NCBI GenBank assembly: GCA_016235265.1
Contig: JACRLI010000011.1
Location: forward strand, 41,010-105,009
Direction of reading: 5' to 3'
Source of the DNA: Candidatus Eisenbacteria bacterium
Lineage (GTDB): Bacteria > Eisenbacteria > RBG-16-71-46 > JACRLI01
Length of the DNA: 64,000 nt
Below are positions 33,893 to 42,369 of this stretch, in pieces; positions within the stretch are counted from its first letter, which is position 1; the number at the start of each line of letters is the position of its first letter. The notes beneath the pieces are model-generated. The model saw only the letters and a program-made list of their open reading frames with translations. It ran no database searches and was not told where the DNA came from. The translations under genes and the position numbers were made by a program.

Positions 33893-34446
33893 GGGTTCGC
33901 TCCCGCGGGCGCGCACTGCAGCTCGAAACGGTTCGTGCCCTGCTTGCCCAGCGTGCCCAGGTTGACCACCGGGAAGTCGCTCGAGAACCGCGGCTCGTCC
34001 CGGAGCCGGGCCATGAGCCCGGACACCTGCTCCAGCGAGCGGCCGCCGTCCCGCACGATGCCCTCGATCTCGAAGCGGGCCGCGCTGTTTCGCGACGGCG
34101 CGTGACCCGTCACGCGCATCAGCAGCAGCGAGGCGTCGAGCTGCTCCGAGAGCGCGGCCAGCTTGGGCGACCAGTCAATGCGCTCGCGGCGCACCTGCAG
34201 CAGGTCCCGGGCCGCCTGGAGCTCCGGCAACGAGCCGGCCCCGGCCTGGATGCGCGATTCGAGCCGCGGCAGCCCGGCGCGCAGCGCCGCGGCCCGCTCC
34301 CCGAGCAGCCCGGCGCTCACCGCCAGCGCGCCGATCAGCGCCACTTCGATACCCAGGACCACGCCGTAGACCGCCGCGCGCACCGCGCGCCGGCGCGCCG
34401 CCAGCCGGTTGCCCTCGAACTCGGGATACAGGTTGACTCTATACAA
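33889..34446 (-). CDS. pilN: PilN-like inner-membrane alignment protein
   Basis: 185 residues from a TTG start at 34446, inside the last codons of pilM. The resulting N-terminus MYRVNLYPE matches the PilN signature (M-x-x-N-L-x-P) that binds PilM, which supports this rare start. A transmembrane helix follows at about residues 24-46, then a coiled coil and a small C-terminal domain. PilN joins cytoplasmic PilM to periplasmic PilO. The start is translationally coupled to pilM. Confidence 0.85.
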   Translation of the reverse strand: MYRVNLYPEFEGNRLAARRRAVRAAVYGVVLGIEVALIGALAVSAGLLGERAAALRAGLPRLESRIQAGAGSLPELQAARDLLQVRRERIDWSPKLAALSEQLDASLLLMRVTGHAPSRNSAARFEIEGIVRDGGRSLEQVSGLMARLRDEPRFSSDFPVVNLGTLGKQGTNRFELQCAPAGANP

Positions 34447-35443
34447 GCTGCCCGTCCCACCAGCGGCACAGCCCGCAGGCCGTCGCGAACCGGGCGGAAA
34501 TCCCCTCCCCGTTCTCCATCACCCCGGCGGCCCGCGTCAGCCCGGCCAGCGGATCCAGGATGCTCACTGGACACTCGCCCAGGCCCCTGGCCAGGAGATC
34601 CGCGAGGCCCGGCAGGCTCGCGCCGCCCCCGGAAAGGTACACGCCGCCGACTTCCCTGCGGAACCGGCCCCGGTAGAAGACCAGGGTCTCCTTCACCTGG
34701 CTCGCCAGTTCGGCCGCGAAGGTCCGCACTTCCGCCGGCTCGCGGCGCGGACCGACCCCCTCCCCCACCACCCGGCTCAGCAGCCCGCCGGAGGATCCGC
34801 TCACGTGCAGCGCCGCGCGCCGCGCCCCCAGGTCCAGCAGCGCCACCGCATCGTCGTTGCCCGGCTTCATCTTCGCGCACCCCAGCAGGGCGTTGAGCCC
34901 CGCCAGCGGCTCCAGGTCCACCACCTCGGGCACCAGGCCCACCCGGGCCAGCACCCGCACCGGGAAGTCCCGCTGCAGCGCGGGGGCAGCCACCAGCAGC
35001 GCGCGCGTCTGCGCCGGGCCGCCCGGCTGGTTCGGCGGCGCGGGGCCGAGGATCTGGGCGTCCAACACCGGCGAGGTCATGCCTTCCAGGTCCAGATGTT
35101 GCCGCGCGGCGTAGGGCAGCGTCTGGCGCAGCTCCGCGTCCGTGAGCGGCGGCAGCACCACTTCGCGCAGGCTGGCCTCCTGGCCGCCGATGGCGACCGC
35201 CAGGTGGCCCAGCTGCCCACGGCCCAGCCCCAGGCGACCGAGCAGCTGCTGGAGCGCGGCGGCGGCCGCCTCGACATCCGGCGCGCTGCCACCCCCGACC
35301 CAGTCCTGCACCCCCAGGTGCGTCACCTGCTCCAGCCGCGGGGAGCCCGAACCGCGCACCAGCTTGATTCCGGACGTTCCCAGGTCAATGCCGGTGCGCA
35401 CGGAGCCGGTGACTCCCAGGCTCCTGCCGATCGCTGAGATCAT
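34439..35443 (-). CDS. pilM: PilM-like actin-fold pilus assembly ATPase
   Basis: 334 residues; the ATG at 35443 overlaps the stop of the preceding minor pilin gene (ATGA). The FtsA/actin-like nucleotide site shows as 'VRTGIDLGTSGIKLVRG' at the start, 'ALLDLGARRAALHVSG' (phosphate 2) and 'GGVYLSGGGASLPGLADLL' (adenosine motif). PilM forms the cytoplasmic ring of the alignment complex and binds the PilN N-terminus. Confidence 0.92.
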   Translation of the reverse strand: MISAIGRSLGVTGSVRTGIDLGTSGIKLVRGSGSPRLEQVTHLGVQDWVGGGSAPDVEAAAAALQQLLGRLGLGRGQLGHLAVAIGGQEASLREVVLPPLTDAELRQTLPYAARQHLDLEGMTSPVLDAQILGPAPPNQPGGPAQTRALLVAAPALQRDFPVRVLARVGLVPEVVDLEPLAGLNALLGCAKMKPGNDDAVALLDLGARRAALHVSGSSGGLLSRVVGEGVGPRREPAEVRTFAAELASQVKETLVFYRGRFRREVGGVYLSGGGASLPGLADLLARGLGECPVSILDPLAGLTRAAGVMENGEGISARFATACGLCRWWDGQLV

Positions 35444-36753
35444 GGGATGGCCAGCTCCCGCCAGCGGAGCACCCGCAGAGTTCCGGAGACTCCGTGGGAC
35501 CAGTTCTCCTCGATATACGGCGGGAGGTTCCCCAGGAACCCCGGGTCGTAGGTGATGCTGGGCCCGCCGGTGCTGGTCCAATTTCCCAGCACCGTGAGCG
35601 CGCCGACGAGATTGAAGTTCGAGGTCAGCGTGGGCACGTTGTGGGTCACGTAGAGGTATGCCGGCCAGGCCGAGGTTCCCAGCTGGACGAGCGATCCGCC
35701 GGACTTGGAGAAATCGAATGCCACCACCGCGACGCCGCCGTAGGGCTCCATGGTCACCTGCTTCACCGTGAACAACGCGCCGGTCCAGTAGGTGGGGTTC
35801 AGACGCAGACTGTCGGTCACCCCGAGGAAGCGCGTGTTGATCACGGTGGCGTGGATCGGGTTTCCTGCAAAGCCGCCGTCGAGCTCCACCGCGCTGACCC
35901 CGTTGACACCCGGGGGATTGGCGATGGGCACTTCGCCGAAGTTGACCACGACGGAGCTGTCTCCGGGAGCGCGCTTGAACACCCCCGTCACGTCGTGGAA
36001 GTACTTGGTGATCTTGGCGTCGTTGTCGAACTTGTACGTGAAGGTCTGGGTCGCGTTGTTGTAGGTCGTCACGTCGTTGAGGCAGACGCTATCTGCGGGG
36101 GTGATGTCCACGCCCAGGCGGTTGTAGACCCGCGCCTTGTAGGGGTTGGTGGTCTTCCAGCCCCGGACGTAGTAGTACGTCGCGTTCGGGAAGTGCGCCG
36201 GATCCGTAAAGATGTAGGGCGGCTTGATCGTGAACCCGCTGGTATACGTACCGCCGCACGTGAGGTGGCTGGGGTCGAAGGGAAGGGTGGTCACGTGGAT
36301 CGGGCCACTCAGGCACATGTTTCCGCCGATGCTGGCGGTGCCCTGGATGATCGTCAGCCCCAGCCCGGTGGGCGGAACCTCGGCAATGACCTCGATCCGC
36401 CGGTTCGCCCGGAGCACGTGCCCGGTGGCCACCAGCTGCACCACACCGTTCATGCCCAGGTACAGCGTGTCCCGGACCTCCAGGTCGTACGTCCCCCGGC
36501 CCGCGGCCACGCCGCTCCAGCCGTCGCGCCAGGCGCGGTCCTCGAGGAACATCGCGCGGGCCCGCTCCACGGCGGCGTCGGCCAGGAAGAAGGCCTCCGA
36601 CGATTCCTGCCGGTAGAGCGCGGACTTGGTCTCGTAGGTGGACATGGTGAAGAAGGCAGTGGCCGAGATGAGCAACACCACCAGGAACACCATGACTGCG
36701 ATCATGACGTAGCCTGCCTCGCCTGTCCGGTGGAGCCTGGGCTGTTCGTTCAT
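35440..36753 (-). CDS. PilX-like minor pilin / pilus assembly protein
   Basis: 437 residues. The N-terminus has the pilus-assembly PilX layout: a short basic leader, then 'GYVMIAVMVFLVVLLISATAFF' as a hydrophobic stretch of which the first part follows a Gly, and later helix '...ESSEAFFLADAAVERARAM'. The large C-terminal region (about 330 residues, beta-rich, with two or three cysteines) is unlike short PilX proteins and may be a tip or adhesin domain. The canonical Glu at +5 of the mature pilin is absent, as in some PilX. It is coupled to pilM downstream. Confidence 0.75.
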   Translation of the reverse strand: MNEQPRLHRTGEAGYVMIAVMVFLVVLLISATAFFTMSTYETKSALYRQESSEAFFLADAAVERARAMFLEDRAWRDGWSGVAAGRGTYDLEVRDTLYLGMNGVVQLVATGHVLRANRRIEVIAEVPPTGLGLTIIQGTASIGGNMCLSGPIHVTTLPFDPSHLTCGGTYTSGFTIKPPYIFTDPAHFPNATYYYVRGWKTTNPYKARVYNRLGVDITPADSVCLNDVTTYNNATQTFTYKFDNDAKITKYFHDVTGVFKRAPGDSSVVVNFGEVPIANPPGVNGVSAVELDGGFAGNPIHATVINTRFLGVTDSLRLNPTYWTGALFTVKQVTMEPYGGVAVVAFDFSKSGGSLVQLGTSAWPAYLYVTHNVPTLTSNFNLVGALTVLGNWTSTGGPSITYDPGFLGNLPPYIEENWSHGVSGTLRVLRWRELAIP

Positions 36754-36765
36754 GGCACGCTCCGG

Positions 36766-37248
36766 TTAGAACTCGAACGTGCGGCCGCGAAGGGTGACCC
36801 GGGTCATGTCCGTGACCACGTCCCTGGCGCTGTCCTGCAGCGCCAGCGTCAGGGTGAGGCTGGTGGTGTCCCCGTTGGGGGTCACCCGGAAGCGGGAGCA
36901 GGCCCGCGCCACCATGTCGGCGCCGTCCTGCTGCAGCCTCCACTGCCCCCCGGAGGAAACCCGGCGGAACGTGTGCGCCAGCGCGCCGTCGGCGTCGTAG
37001 GTCCGGAACTGGCTGGTGTCCACCACCGCCACGCTGCGCGCCGTCCGGATGGAGCGGGTCATCCATGCCAGCGCCTCCGCGGTGTTCTGCTGCAGCACCA
37101 CCTTGTCCCGGCCCCACTCCCAGGACTTCTGGCTGGTGATCACGATCCGCCCCAGCGCCATCACCACCACGAAGCTGATCAGCAGCGCGACCGCCAGCTC
37201 CACCATGGTGTAGCCGGCGTCCCGGCCCGGTCGCCTCACGTTCCCCAT
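36766..37248 (-). CDS. PilW-like minor pilin
   Basis: 160 residues from the ATG at 37248. The prepilin leader ends 'RDAG' and mature residues begin 'YTMVELAVALLISFVVV', with Glu at +5 (class III signal). The following 'DKVVLQQNTAEALAWMTRSIRTA' helix is typical for PilW/GspJ-type minor pseudopilins. It overlaps the end of the pilV-like gene by 13 bases. Confidence 0.85.
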   Translation of the reverse strand: MGNVRRPGRDAGYTMVELAVALLISFVVVMALGRIVITSQKSWEWGRDKVVLQQNTAEALAWMTRSIRTARSVAVVDTSQFRTYDADGALAHTFRRVSSGGQWRLQQDGADMVARACSRFRVTPNGDTTSLTLTLALQDSARDVVTDMTRVTLRGRTFEF

Positions 37249-37673
37249 GCCATCCCCCGGGCCAGGATGGTGGTGCACTCCAGCGTGCGCGCGATGGTGG
37301 TGTTCCCCGCCCGCGCATTCCACGTCACGGTGATCGTGAGCGTGGTGGCATTGGCCTGCGGCGACTCCGCGGTGACCGCGTGGGCCACGGAGTAGGTGCG
37401 GCCGTCCACCGCGAAGTTGGTGGTGGTGCCCTGCAGGGCGGGTAGTCCCTCGTACACCTCGTCCCGGTGGATCGCCTCGAGGCGCGCCTCGGCCACCGCG
37501 GACGCCCTGCGCCGGTCCTCCTCGTACACCGTCTGCCGGCGGCCGTACATGTAGATCAGGGCCACCGAGAAGAACACCACCAGCAGCAGCGTCGCGCCGA
37601 CCAGCACCTCGATGATGCTCAGGCCGCGCTCACCCGGGTTTCGGGCCCTGCCGTGCCGCCGGTGGATTCTCAT
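37236..37673 (-). CDS. PilV-like minor pilin
   Basis: 145 residues using the ATG at 37673 (GAGG about 8 bases upstream); an in-frame TTG at 37700 is an alternative. The class III leader ends 'PGERG' and mature residues start 'LSIIEVLVGATLLLVVFF', with Glu at +5. Size and position match PilV/GspI minor pilins that prime the pilus tip. Confidence 0.85.
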   Translation of the reverse strand: MRIHRRHGRARNPGERGLSIIEVLVGATLLLVVFFSVALIYMYGRRQTVYEEDRRRASAVAEARLEAIHRDEVYEGLPALQGTTTNFAVDGRTYSVAHAVTAESPQANATTLTITVTWNARAGNTTIARTLECTTILARGMAWGT

Positions 37674-37745
37674 TTCCAGTGCCTCGTTTCGTGCGGGCAA
37701 TCCGGGGGCCGGAACGTCCGGCCCCCGGATCTCCGCCTGGAGCTG

Positions 37746-38174
37746 CTACAGCCCGGTCACGACCGGGGCCGTGCCGTTGCTGGTGATATTGGGCACGGTC
37801 ACGTCCACCTGGACCCCGGTCATCTTGCCGGTGCCGGTGGCCCGGAAGGTGATGGCCCCCGTGGCGGCGGTGCCACCCCCGGCCGAGATGGTGTACGTGA
37901 ACAGTTCCGTCGCCTCGAGCGTGGCAATGCCGGCACCCGCTGTCGGCGGCCACTGCGGAACGCCGCTGCCGTCCTGGTGCTCCTGGGCGTAGGCCTTGGA
38001 CGCGGTGATGATCTCACCGATGCGTCCGGTCGCCTCGGACACCCGGGCGTTCTTGATGTACTTGCCGTAGATGGGAATGGCGATGGCCGCCAGGATCCCG
38101 ATGACCACCACCACGACCATCAGCTCGATCATGGTGAAGCCCTTCTGGTTGGGCTTGCGTCTGAATCTCAGCAT
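37746..38174 (-). CDS. pilA: Type IV major pilin (PilA-like)
   Basis: 142 residues; GGAGG is followed by GGCAG directly before the ATG. The leader '[12 protein letters not shown]' is cut before '[20 protein letters not shown]', with Phe +1 and Glu +5. No C-terminal disulfide cysteines are present. The C-terminal half is Gly/Thr/Ala-rich, like short pilins of Geobacter-type or pseudopilin GspG-like proteins. It is encoded between pilC and the minor pilins, so it is the most likely major subunit. Confidence 0.9.
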   Translation of the reverse strand: MLRFRRKPNQKGFTMIELMVVVVVIGILAAIAIPIYGKYIKNARVSEATGRIGEIITASKAYAQEHQDGSGVPQWPPTAGAGIATLEATELFTYTISAGGGTAATGAITFRATGTGKMTGVQVDVTVPNITSNGTAPVVTGL

Positions 38175-38287
38175 CTGCCTTCCTCCCGCAGTTTCTCGCC
38201 CTGCGCCTGCGCGCCCCGGTTGGGTTGGTGTTGCTGCCGCGGAACCCCCCTGGGCGATGGCATTCCGCGTGCAGGTTCAACTTCCGC

Positions 38288-39532
38288 TCAGTGGCTGTAG
38301 CCGCCTCTCATGATGGCGTCGCCGAGGCTGAAGATCGGCAGGAACATGGCGATGACGATCGCTCCCACCATGGCCCCCACCAGGATGATCATCACCGGCT
38401 CGATCAGTGAGGAGAGCCAGTGCACGGCGGCCTCCACCTCCCGGTCGTAGAAGTCCGACGACTTTAGCATCATCGCGTCCAGGTTGCCGGTCTCCTCGCC
38501 CGTGGCCATGAGCTGCAGCACCAGCTCCGGAAAGGTGCCCGTGGCACGGAACGACTCGGTGATCCCCCGCCCCGCCGCCACCCGTTCCTTCACGTCCAGG
38601 ATCGCCTGCCCCACCACCGCGTTGCCCGCGGCGCCGCTCACCAGGTCCAGCGACTCGAGGATCGGCAGGCCCGTGCGCGTCAGGATGCCGAAGGTCCGGG
38701 TGAACCGGCTCATGACCGCCTTGCGCACGATGGGCCCGAACAGCGGGACCCGCAGCAGGAACCCGTCGAAGGCCAGTCGCCCGGCGCGGGTCCGGATCCC
38801 CAGGACCGCCAGCACCACCAGCCCCGCCACGACGCCCAGGGAGAGCAGCGCGTTCTGGCGAATGGCGTTCGAGATCCCGATCACCACGGCGGTGTACACC
38901 GGCAGCTGCTGGCCGAAGTCGGAGTAGATCTTCTGGAAGGTCGGCACGATCTGCAGCAGCAGGAACAGCGTCACCGCGACGGCGAAGATCAGCACGAACA
39001 CCGGGTAGGACATCGCCGCCCGCACCTTGTTCTGGATCCCGTCCACCTTCTCCATGTACACGGCCAGCTGTTCCACGATCTCGGATAGCGTTCCGGCCCG
39101 CTCCCCAGCCCGCACCATGCTGAGGTACATGGTGTTGAACGTGGCGGGGTGGGCCGCCATCGCCTCTGACAGGCTCTCGCCGCGCTCGATCCGCGTGGCG
39201 AGGTCCTCGATGGCGCGCGCCAGCATGCCGTTCGAGCAGTCCGCGGCCAGGCCCCGGAGGCCGCGCACCAGCGGGATGCCCGCTTCCAGCAACGTGGCCA
39301 GCTGGCGGTTGAACAACGCCTGGTCGCGCGTCCCGGGCCGCATGAAGGGGACGGCGAAGGGGCGCCCGCGGGCCGCCCGTTCGCGGTCGTGACTGCGGTC
39401 CTCCACCACGTGCAGCACCGCCAGGCCCTGCCGCTGGAGCTGGTCCACGACCTCGTCGGCGCTGGAGCCCGGCAGGAAGCCGCTGACCTCCTCCCCGGTG
39501 GTGCTCCTGGCGATGTAGGCGAAACTTCCCAT
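38288..39532 (-). CDS. pilC: Type IV pilus inner-membrane platform protein PilC
   Basis: 414 residues; the ATG at 39532 has AGGGG 7 bases upstream, and an earlier GTG at 39571 overlapping pilB is less likely. Two GspF-type domains are visible: 'RQLATLLEAGIPLVRGL' near residue 75 and 'RTFGILTRTGLPILESLDLV' near 280, with three transmembrane helices and the usual 'SLIEPVMIILVGAMVGAIV' end. PilC couples ATPase movement to pilin insertion. Confidence 0.95.
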   Translation of the reverse strand: MGSFAYIARSTTGEEVSGFLPGSSADEVVDQLQRQGLAVLHVVEDRSHDRERAARGRPFAVPFMRPGTRDQALFNRQLATLLEAGIPLVRGLRGLAADCSNGMLARAIEDLATRIERGESLSEAMAAHPATFNTMYLSMVRAGERAGTLSEIVEQLAVYMEKVDGIQNKVRAAMSYPVFVLIFAVAVTLFLLLQIVPTFQKIYSDFGQQLPVYTAVVIGISNAIRQNALLSLGVVAGLVVLAVLGIRTRAGRLAFDGFLLRVPLFGPIVRKAVMSRFTRTFGILTRTGLPILESLDLVSGAAGNAVVGQAILDVKERVAAGRGITESFRATGTFPELVLQLMATGEETGNLDAMMLKSSDFYDREVEAAVHWLSSLIEPVMIILVGAMVGAIVIAMFLPIFSLGDAIMRGGYSH

Positions 39533-39560
39533 TCCGTACCCCTGGCCGGCGCGAACGCCG

Positions 39561-41288
39561 CTAGTCGTCACTCAGGCAGACGCGAAGGACTTCCTCGATC
39601 GTGGTGGATCCCTCGCGGGCCTTCTGCAGCCCGCTCTGGCGCAGCGTCACCATGCCTTCCTGGAGCGCCAGCTTGCGGATCTCGTCGGCCGGGCGGTTGT
39701 CCGCGACCAGCTGGCGCAGCCCGGGCGTGAGCATCATCCGCTCCACGATCGCCACCCGCCCAAGGTAGCCGCGCCCCTTGCACGCCACGCAACCGGCACC
39801 TTTGAGCAGGCGCGGACGGGACGCGCCGGCGGTGATGCCAGCTTCCCCCGCGGCGAACAGCACCTCGTCGGCGGGCCGGTACTCGGCCAGGCAGTGGGGG
39901 CAGTTCCGCCGCACCAGCCGCTGCGCCGCCACCATGGTCAGCGCGCTGGCCGCCATGAACGGCTCCGCGCCCATGGACACCAGCCGCGTGGCCGTGGTGG
40001 GCGCGTCGTTGGCGTGAATGGTGCTGAACACCATGTGCCCGGTCAGTGCGGCGCGGATGGCGATGTCGGCGGTGTCGTGGTCGCGGATCTCGCCGACCAT
40101 GATCACGTCCGGATCCTGCCGCAGGAACGAGCGCAGCGCGTTCGCGAAGGACACCTGCTTGCGCTCGTTGACCTGCACCTGGTTGATCCCGCCGATCTTG
40201 TACTCGGCCGGATCCTCGATGGTGGTGATGTTGATGCCCGGGTGGCGCAGCTCCAGCAGGCTGGCGTAGAGCGTGGTCGTCTTGCCGGAACCCGTCGGCC
40301 CGGACAGCAGGACCATGCCGTACGGATGGTGGATCGCCCGCTCGAACGCCTCGAAGTCGGCCTGGGAGAAACCCAGGTCCCGCAGCGAGAAGTTGAAGCC
40401 CGACTTGTCGAGCAGCCGCAGCACCAGCTTCTCCCCGTGAATCGTGGGGATGGCCGAGACGCGCACGTCCACGTCGTGGCCGTTGCGGCGATAGGTGAAG
40501 CGCCCGTCCTGGGCCATGCGCCGCTCGGCGATGTCCATGTTCGACATGATCTTGATGCGGCTCACCGTGCCCGTGTACACCGCGCGCGGCGGGGACAGGG
40601 CCTCGTACAGGATCCCGTCCACGCGGTAGCGGATGAGCAGCCCCTTTTCCTGGGGCTCGATGTGAATGTCCGTGGCCCGTTCCTGCAACGCCCGCCCGAT
40701 GATCTGGTCCACCAGGCTGATGGTGCCGGCCTCCTGCGCGCGCCGCTGCGCCTCGGCCTCGTCCGCCTCCTCCTCCGCCACCTGCATGCCGCCGGCCTCG
40801 TCCACCACCTTGTCAATCAGCTCGGTGACGCTGCGGCTGCTCTCGACCAGGCCGTAGCTGGCCTCGCGGGTGCGCTCCAGGATTTCCGGGGTGGCCAGCA
40901 GGATCTCGAGCCGGCGACCGGAGCGCTCCGCGATCCGCCGCAGGTTGTCCCGCGCCTCGATGTCCAGCGGGTCGGCCATCGCGACCACCAGCAGGCCGTC
41001 GTCCAGCCGGACCGGCTGGATGCCGTGCCGGCGCGCGAACTCGTAGGGCAGCAGCGACAGGGCCGCGTGCTGCACCTCGTCCCGTGCGGGATCGAAGCGC
41101 CGGTGACCGAGTTGCACCGAGAGCGCCCCGAGGATGTCCTCGGCGGACACGTAGCCGCGACGGCACAGGATCTCCCCGACGCGCTCCCGGGTGGCCCCCT
41201 GTTCGGTGAGCGCCTCCTGGAGTTGCGATGGTGAGATCAGGCCCTGGCCAAGCAGCAGCGAGCCCAGTTCCCTCGTGTCAGCGCACAC
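39561..41288 (-). CDS. pilB: Type IV pilus assembly ATPase PilB
   Basis: 575 residues from GTG at 41288, with GGAGAGG about 7 bases upstream; this matches the usual PilB/GspE length. The MshEN N-domain opens 'LGSLLLGQGLISPSQLQEAL'. Walker A is 'GPTGSGKTTT', the Asp box is 'TTIEDPAEY', and Walker B is 'DPDVIMVGEIRDHDT'. The C-terminal zinc motif has two Cys pairs ('CPHC' and 'CVAC'). It is the extension motor of the pilus and the first gene of the operon. Confidence 0.95.
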   Translation of the reverse strand: MCADTRELGSLLLGQGLISPSQLQEALTEQGATRERVGEILCRRGYVSAEDILGALSVQLGHRRFDPARDEVQHAALSLLPYEFARRHGIQPVRLDDGLLVVAMADPLDIEARDNLRRIAERSGRRLEILLATPEILERTREASYGLVESSRSVTELIDKVVDEAGGMQVAEEEADEAEAQRRAQEAGTISLVDQIIGRALQERATDIHIEPQEKGLLIRYRVDGILYEALSPPRAVYTGTVSRIKIMSNMDIAERRMAQDGRFTYRRNGHDVDVRVSAIPTIHGEKLVLRLLDKSGFNFSLRDLGFSQADFEAFERAIHHPYGMVLLSGPTGSGKTTTLYASLLELRHPGINITTIEDPAEYKIGGINQVQVNERKQVSFANALRSFLRQDPDVIMVGEIRDHDTADIAIRAALTGHMVFSTIHANDAPTTATRLVSMGAEPFMAASALTMVAAQRLVRRNCPHCLAEYRPADEVLFAAGEAGITAGASRPRLLKGAGCVACKGRGYLGRVAIVERMMLTPGLRQLVADNRPADEIRKLALQEGMVTLRQSGLQKAREGSTTIEEVLRVCLSDD

Positions 41289-41665
41289 GTCGGGCCTCTC
41301 CGAAAGATAGGGACAGCCGGCGCGAGCAGACCCTCGCCCAGGAGGCAGCGGTCCGCACGGCCAAGCCGGTGGTCCCTGTGGTGATCGGCCAAAATCGAGC
41401 CCCGTGACCGGCCCCGGCCGGGGAGCTATCTCAAGGTGTATGGCGGCCTTGGAAACGGGGTCTGCAGGGCTTATCGGCCCCGCACGGTGGCAACTGGAGC
41501 AGCCCGCCCGGCCCGAAACGGCAGGGCACTTCCCGACCGGCGTACTGAGGAGGGGGCGTCTGCCGCCGACGGGCTGGTCCTTAGGTAACCCATTATATCG
41601 TATTCGGGGAACACTCTGTCGCAACTTCTCGCTCGGCGCCCTGCACGGAAACAGCCGAAAGGCCC
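41289..41665. other. Upstream region of the pilus operon
   Basis: About 375 bases between pilB and a broken SEC-C gene. No coding signature is seen. It becomes AT-richer near 41590, where the pilB promoter candidate lies. Confidence 0.5.
41592..41620 (-). promoter_or_regulatory. Promoter candidate of the pilus operon
   Basis: A perfect TATAAT -10 on the minus strand (41597-41592) with a weak GACAGA -35 (41620-41615) at 17-base spacing. It would give a leader of about 300 bases before pilB. Confidence 0.5.
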
Positions 41666-42359
41666 CTACTTCTCCCGCACCGCAGTTTCCGTTATGGGAA
41701 TGAACGGCAGGACGGCAAATGGTGTAATTTCAACTACTTCCGGCTCCCACTTGTCATTCGGACCCCGGCTCCCCCCGAATTCCCTGAAGTCGCCCACCCC
41801 GTGGATGAGCAGGACCCTCGTGACTTCGTTCGGACGGCGCGGCCAGGTCGGGTCGCCACCGCGAATCCTCCGAATGCGCATCAGGAGTTCGTACGACCGA
41901 TTCGATTTCCTTGAGCAGGAGGTCCGCCTTGCGGCGCGGGGAGGCGGTTGCGACCGCCTCCCGAGGGGTGAGCCCCTTGAGCGCGGGCAGGGCGGAATCC
42001 AGCCAGGCCCGTTCCCGGACGCCCACCGGCCCGCGTGACTCCCGCGCGTACCAGTCTGCGATGGAGTGCCGGTCGAAGGGGCGGTGAAATAGCAGCCACG
42101 GGACGAAGATCGCCGGCGCGTCGAGAGGCCCCTCCCCACCCTCGCCGAAGCCGCGATCGGCTTCCTTGATCTTCTCGATCCCCCAGCGCCGCCGCGCGAA
42201 CTCGAGGAGCGTTGGGCACATGCATTCGTCCACCTCGAGCATCTCCCGGGCCGCCGGCTCCATGAAGGCCCGGGGATCTTCTTCGAGGCGCAGTCAACAG
42301 TGCTTGTACTTCTTCACGCTGCCGCAGTGGCAGGGGTCGTTTCGTCCGGGGCGGCTCAT
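41666..42359 (-). pseudogene. Broken SEC-C motif protein gene (in-frame TGA and frameshift)
   Basis: The ATG at 42359 begins a SEC-C zinc motif: 'RPGRNDPCHCGSVKKYKHC' followed at once by TGA (42294-42296), exactly where the final metal-binding Cys of this motif normally stands. The same frame continues past the TGA with a sensible protein ('LEEDPRAFMEPAAREMLEVD...'). Near 41885-41910 the frame must shift to keep a plausible ending ('NEVTRVLLIHGVGDFREFGG'). Two lesions make a pseudogene the simplest reading; Sec at the TGA is discussed in findings. It lies 10 bases downstream of the ATPase gene. Confidence 0.65.
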
Positions 42360-42369
42360 CGGCGCCTCG

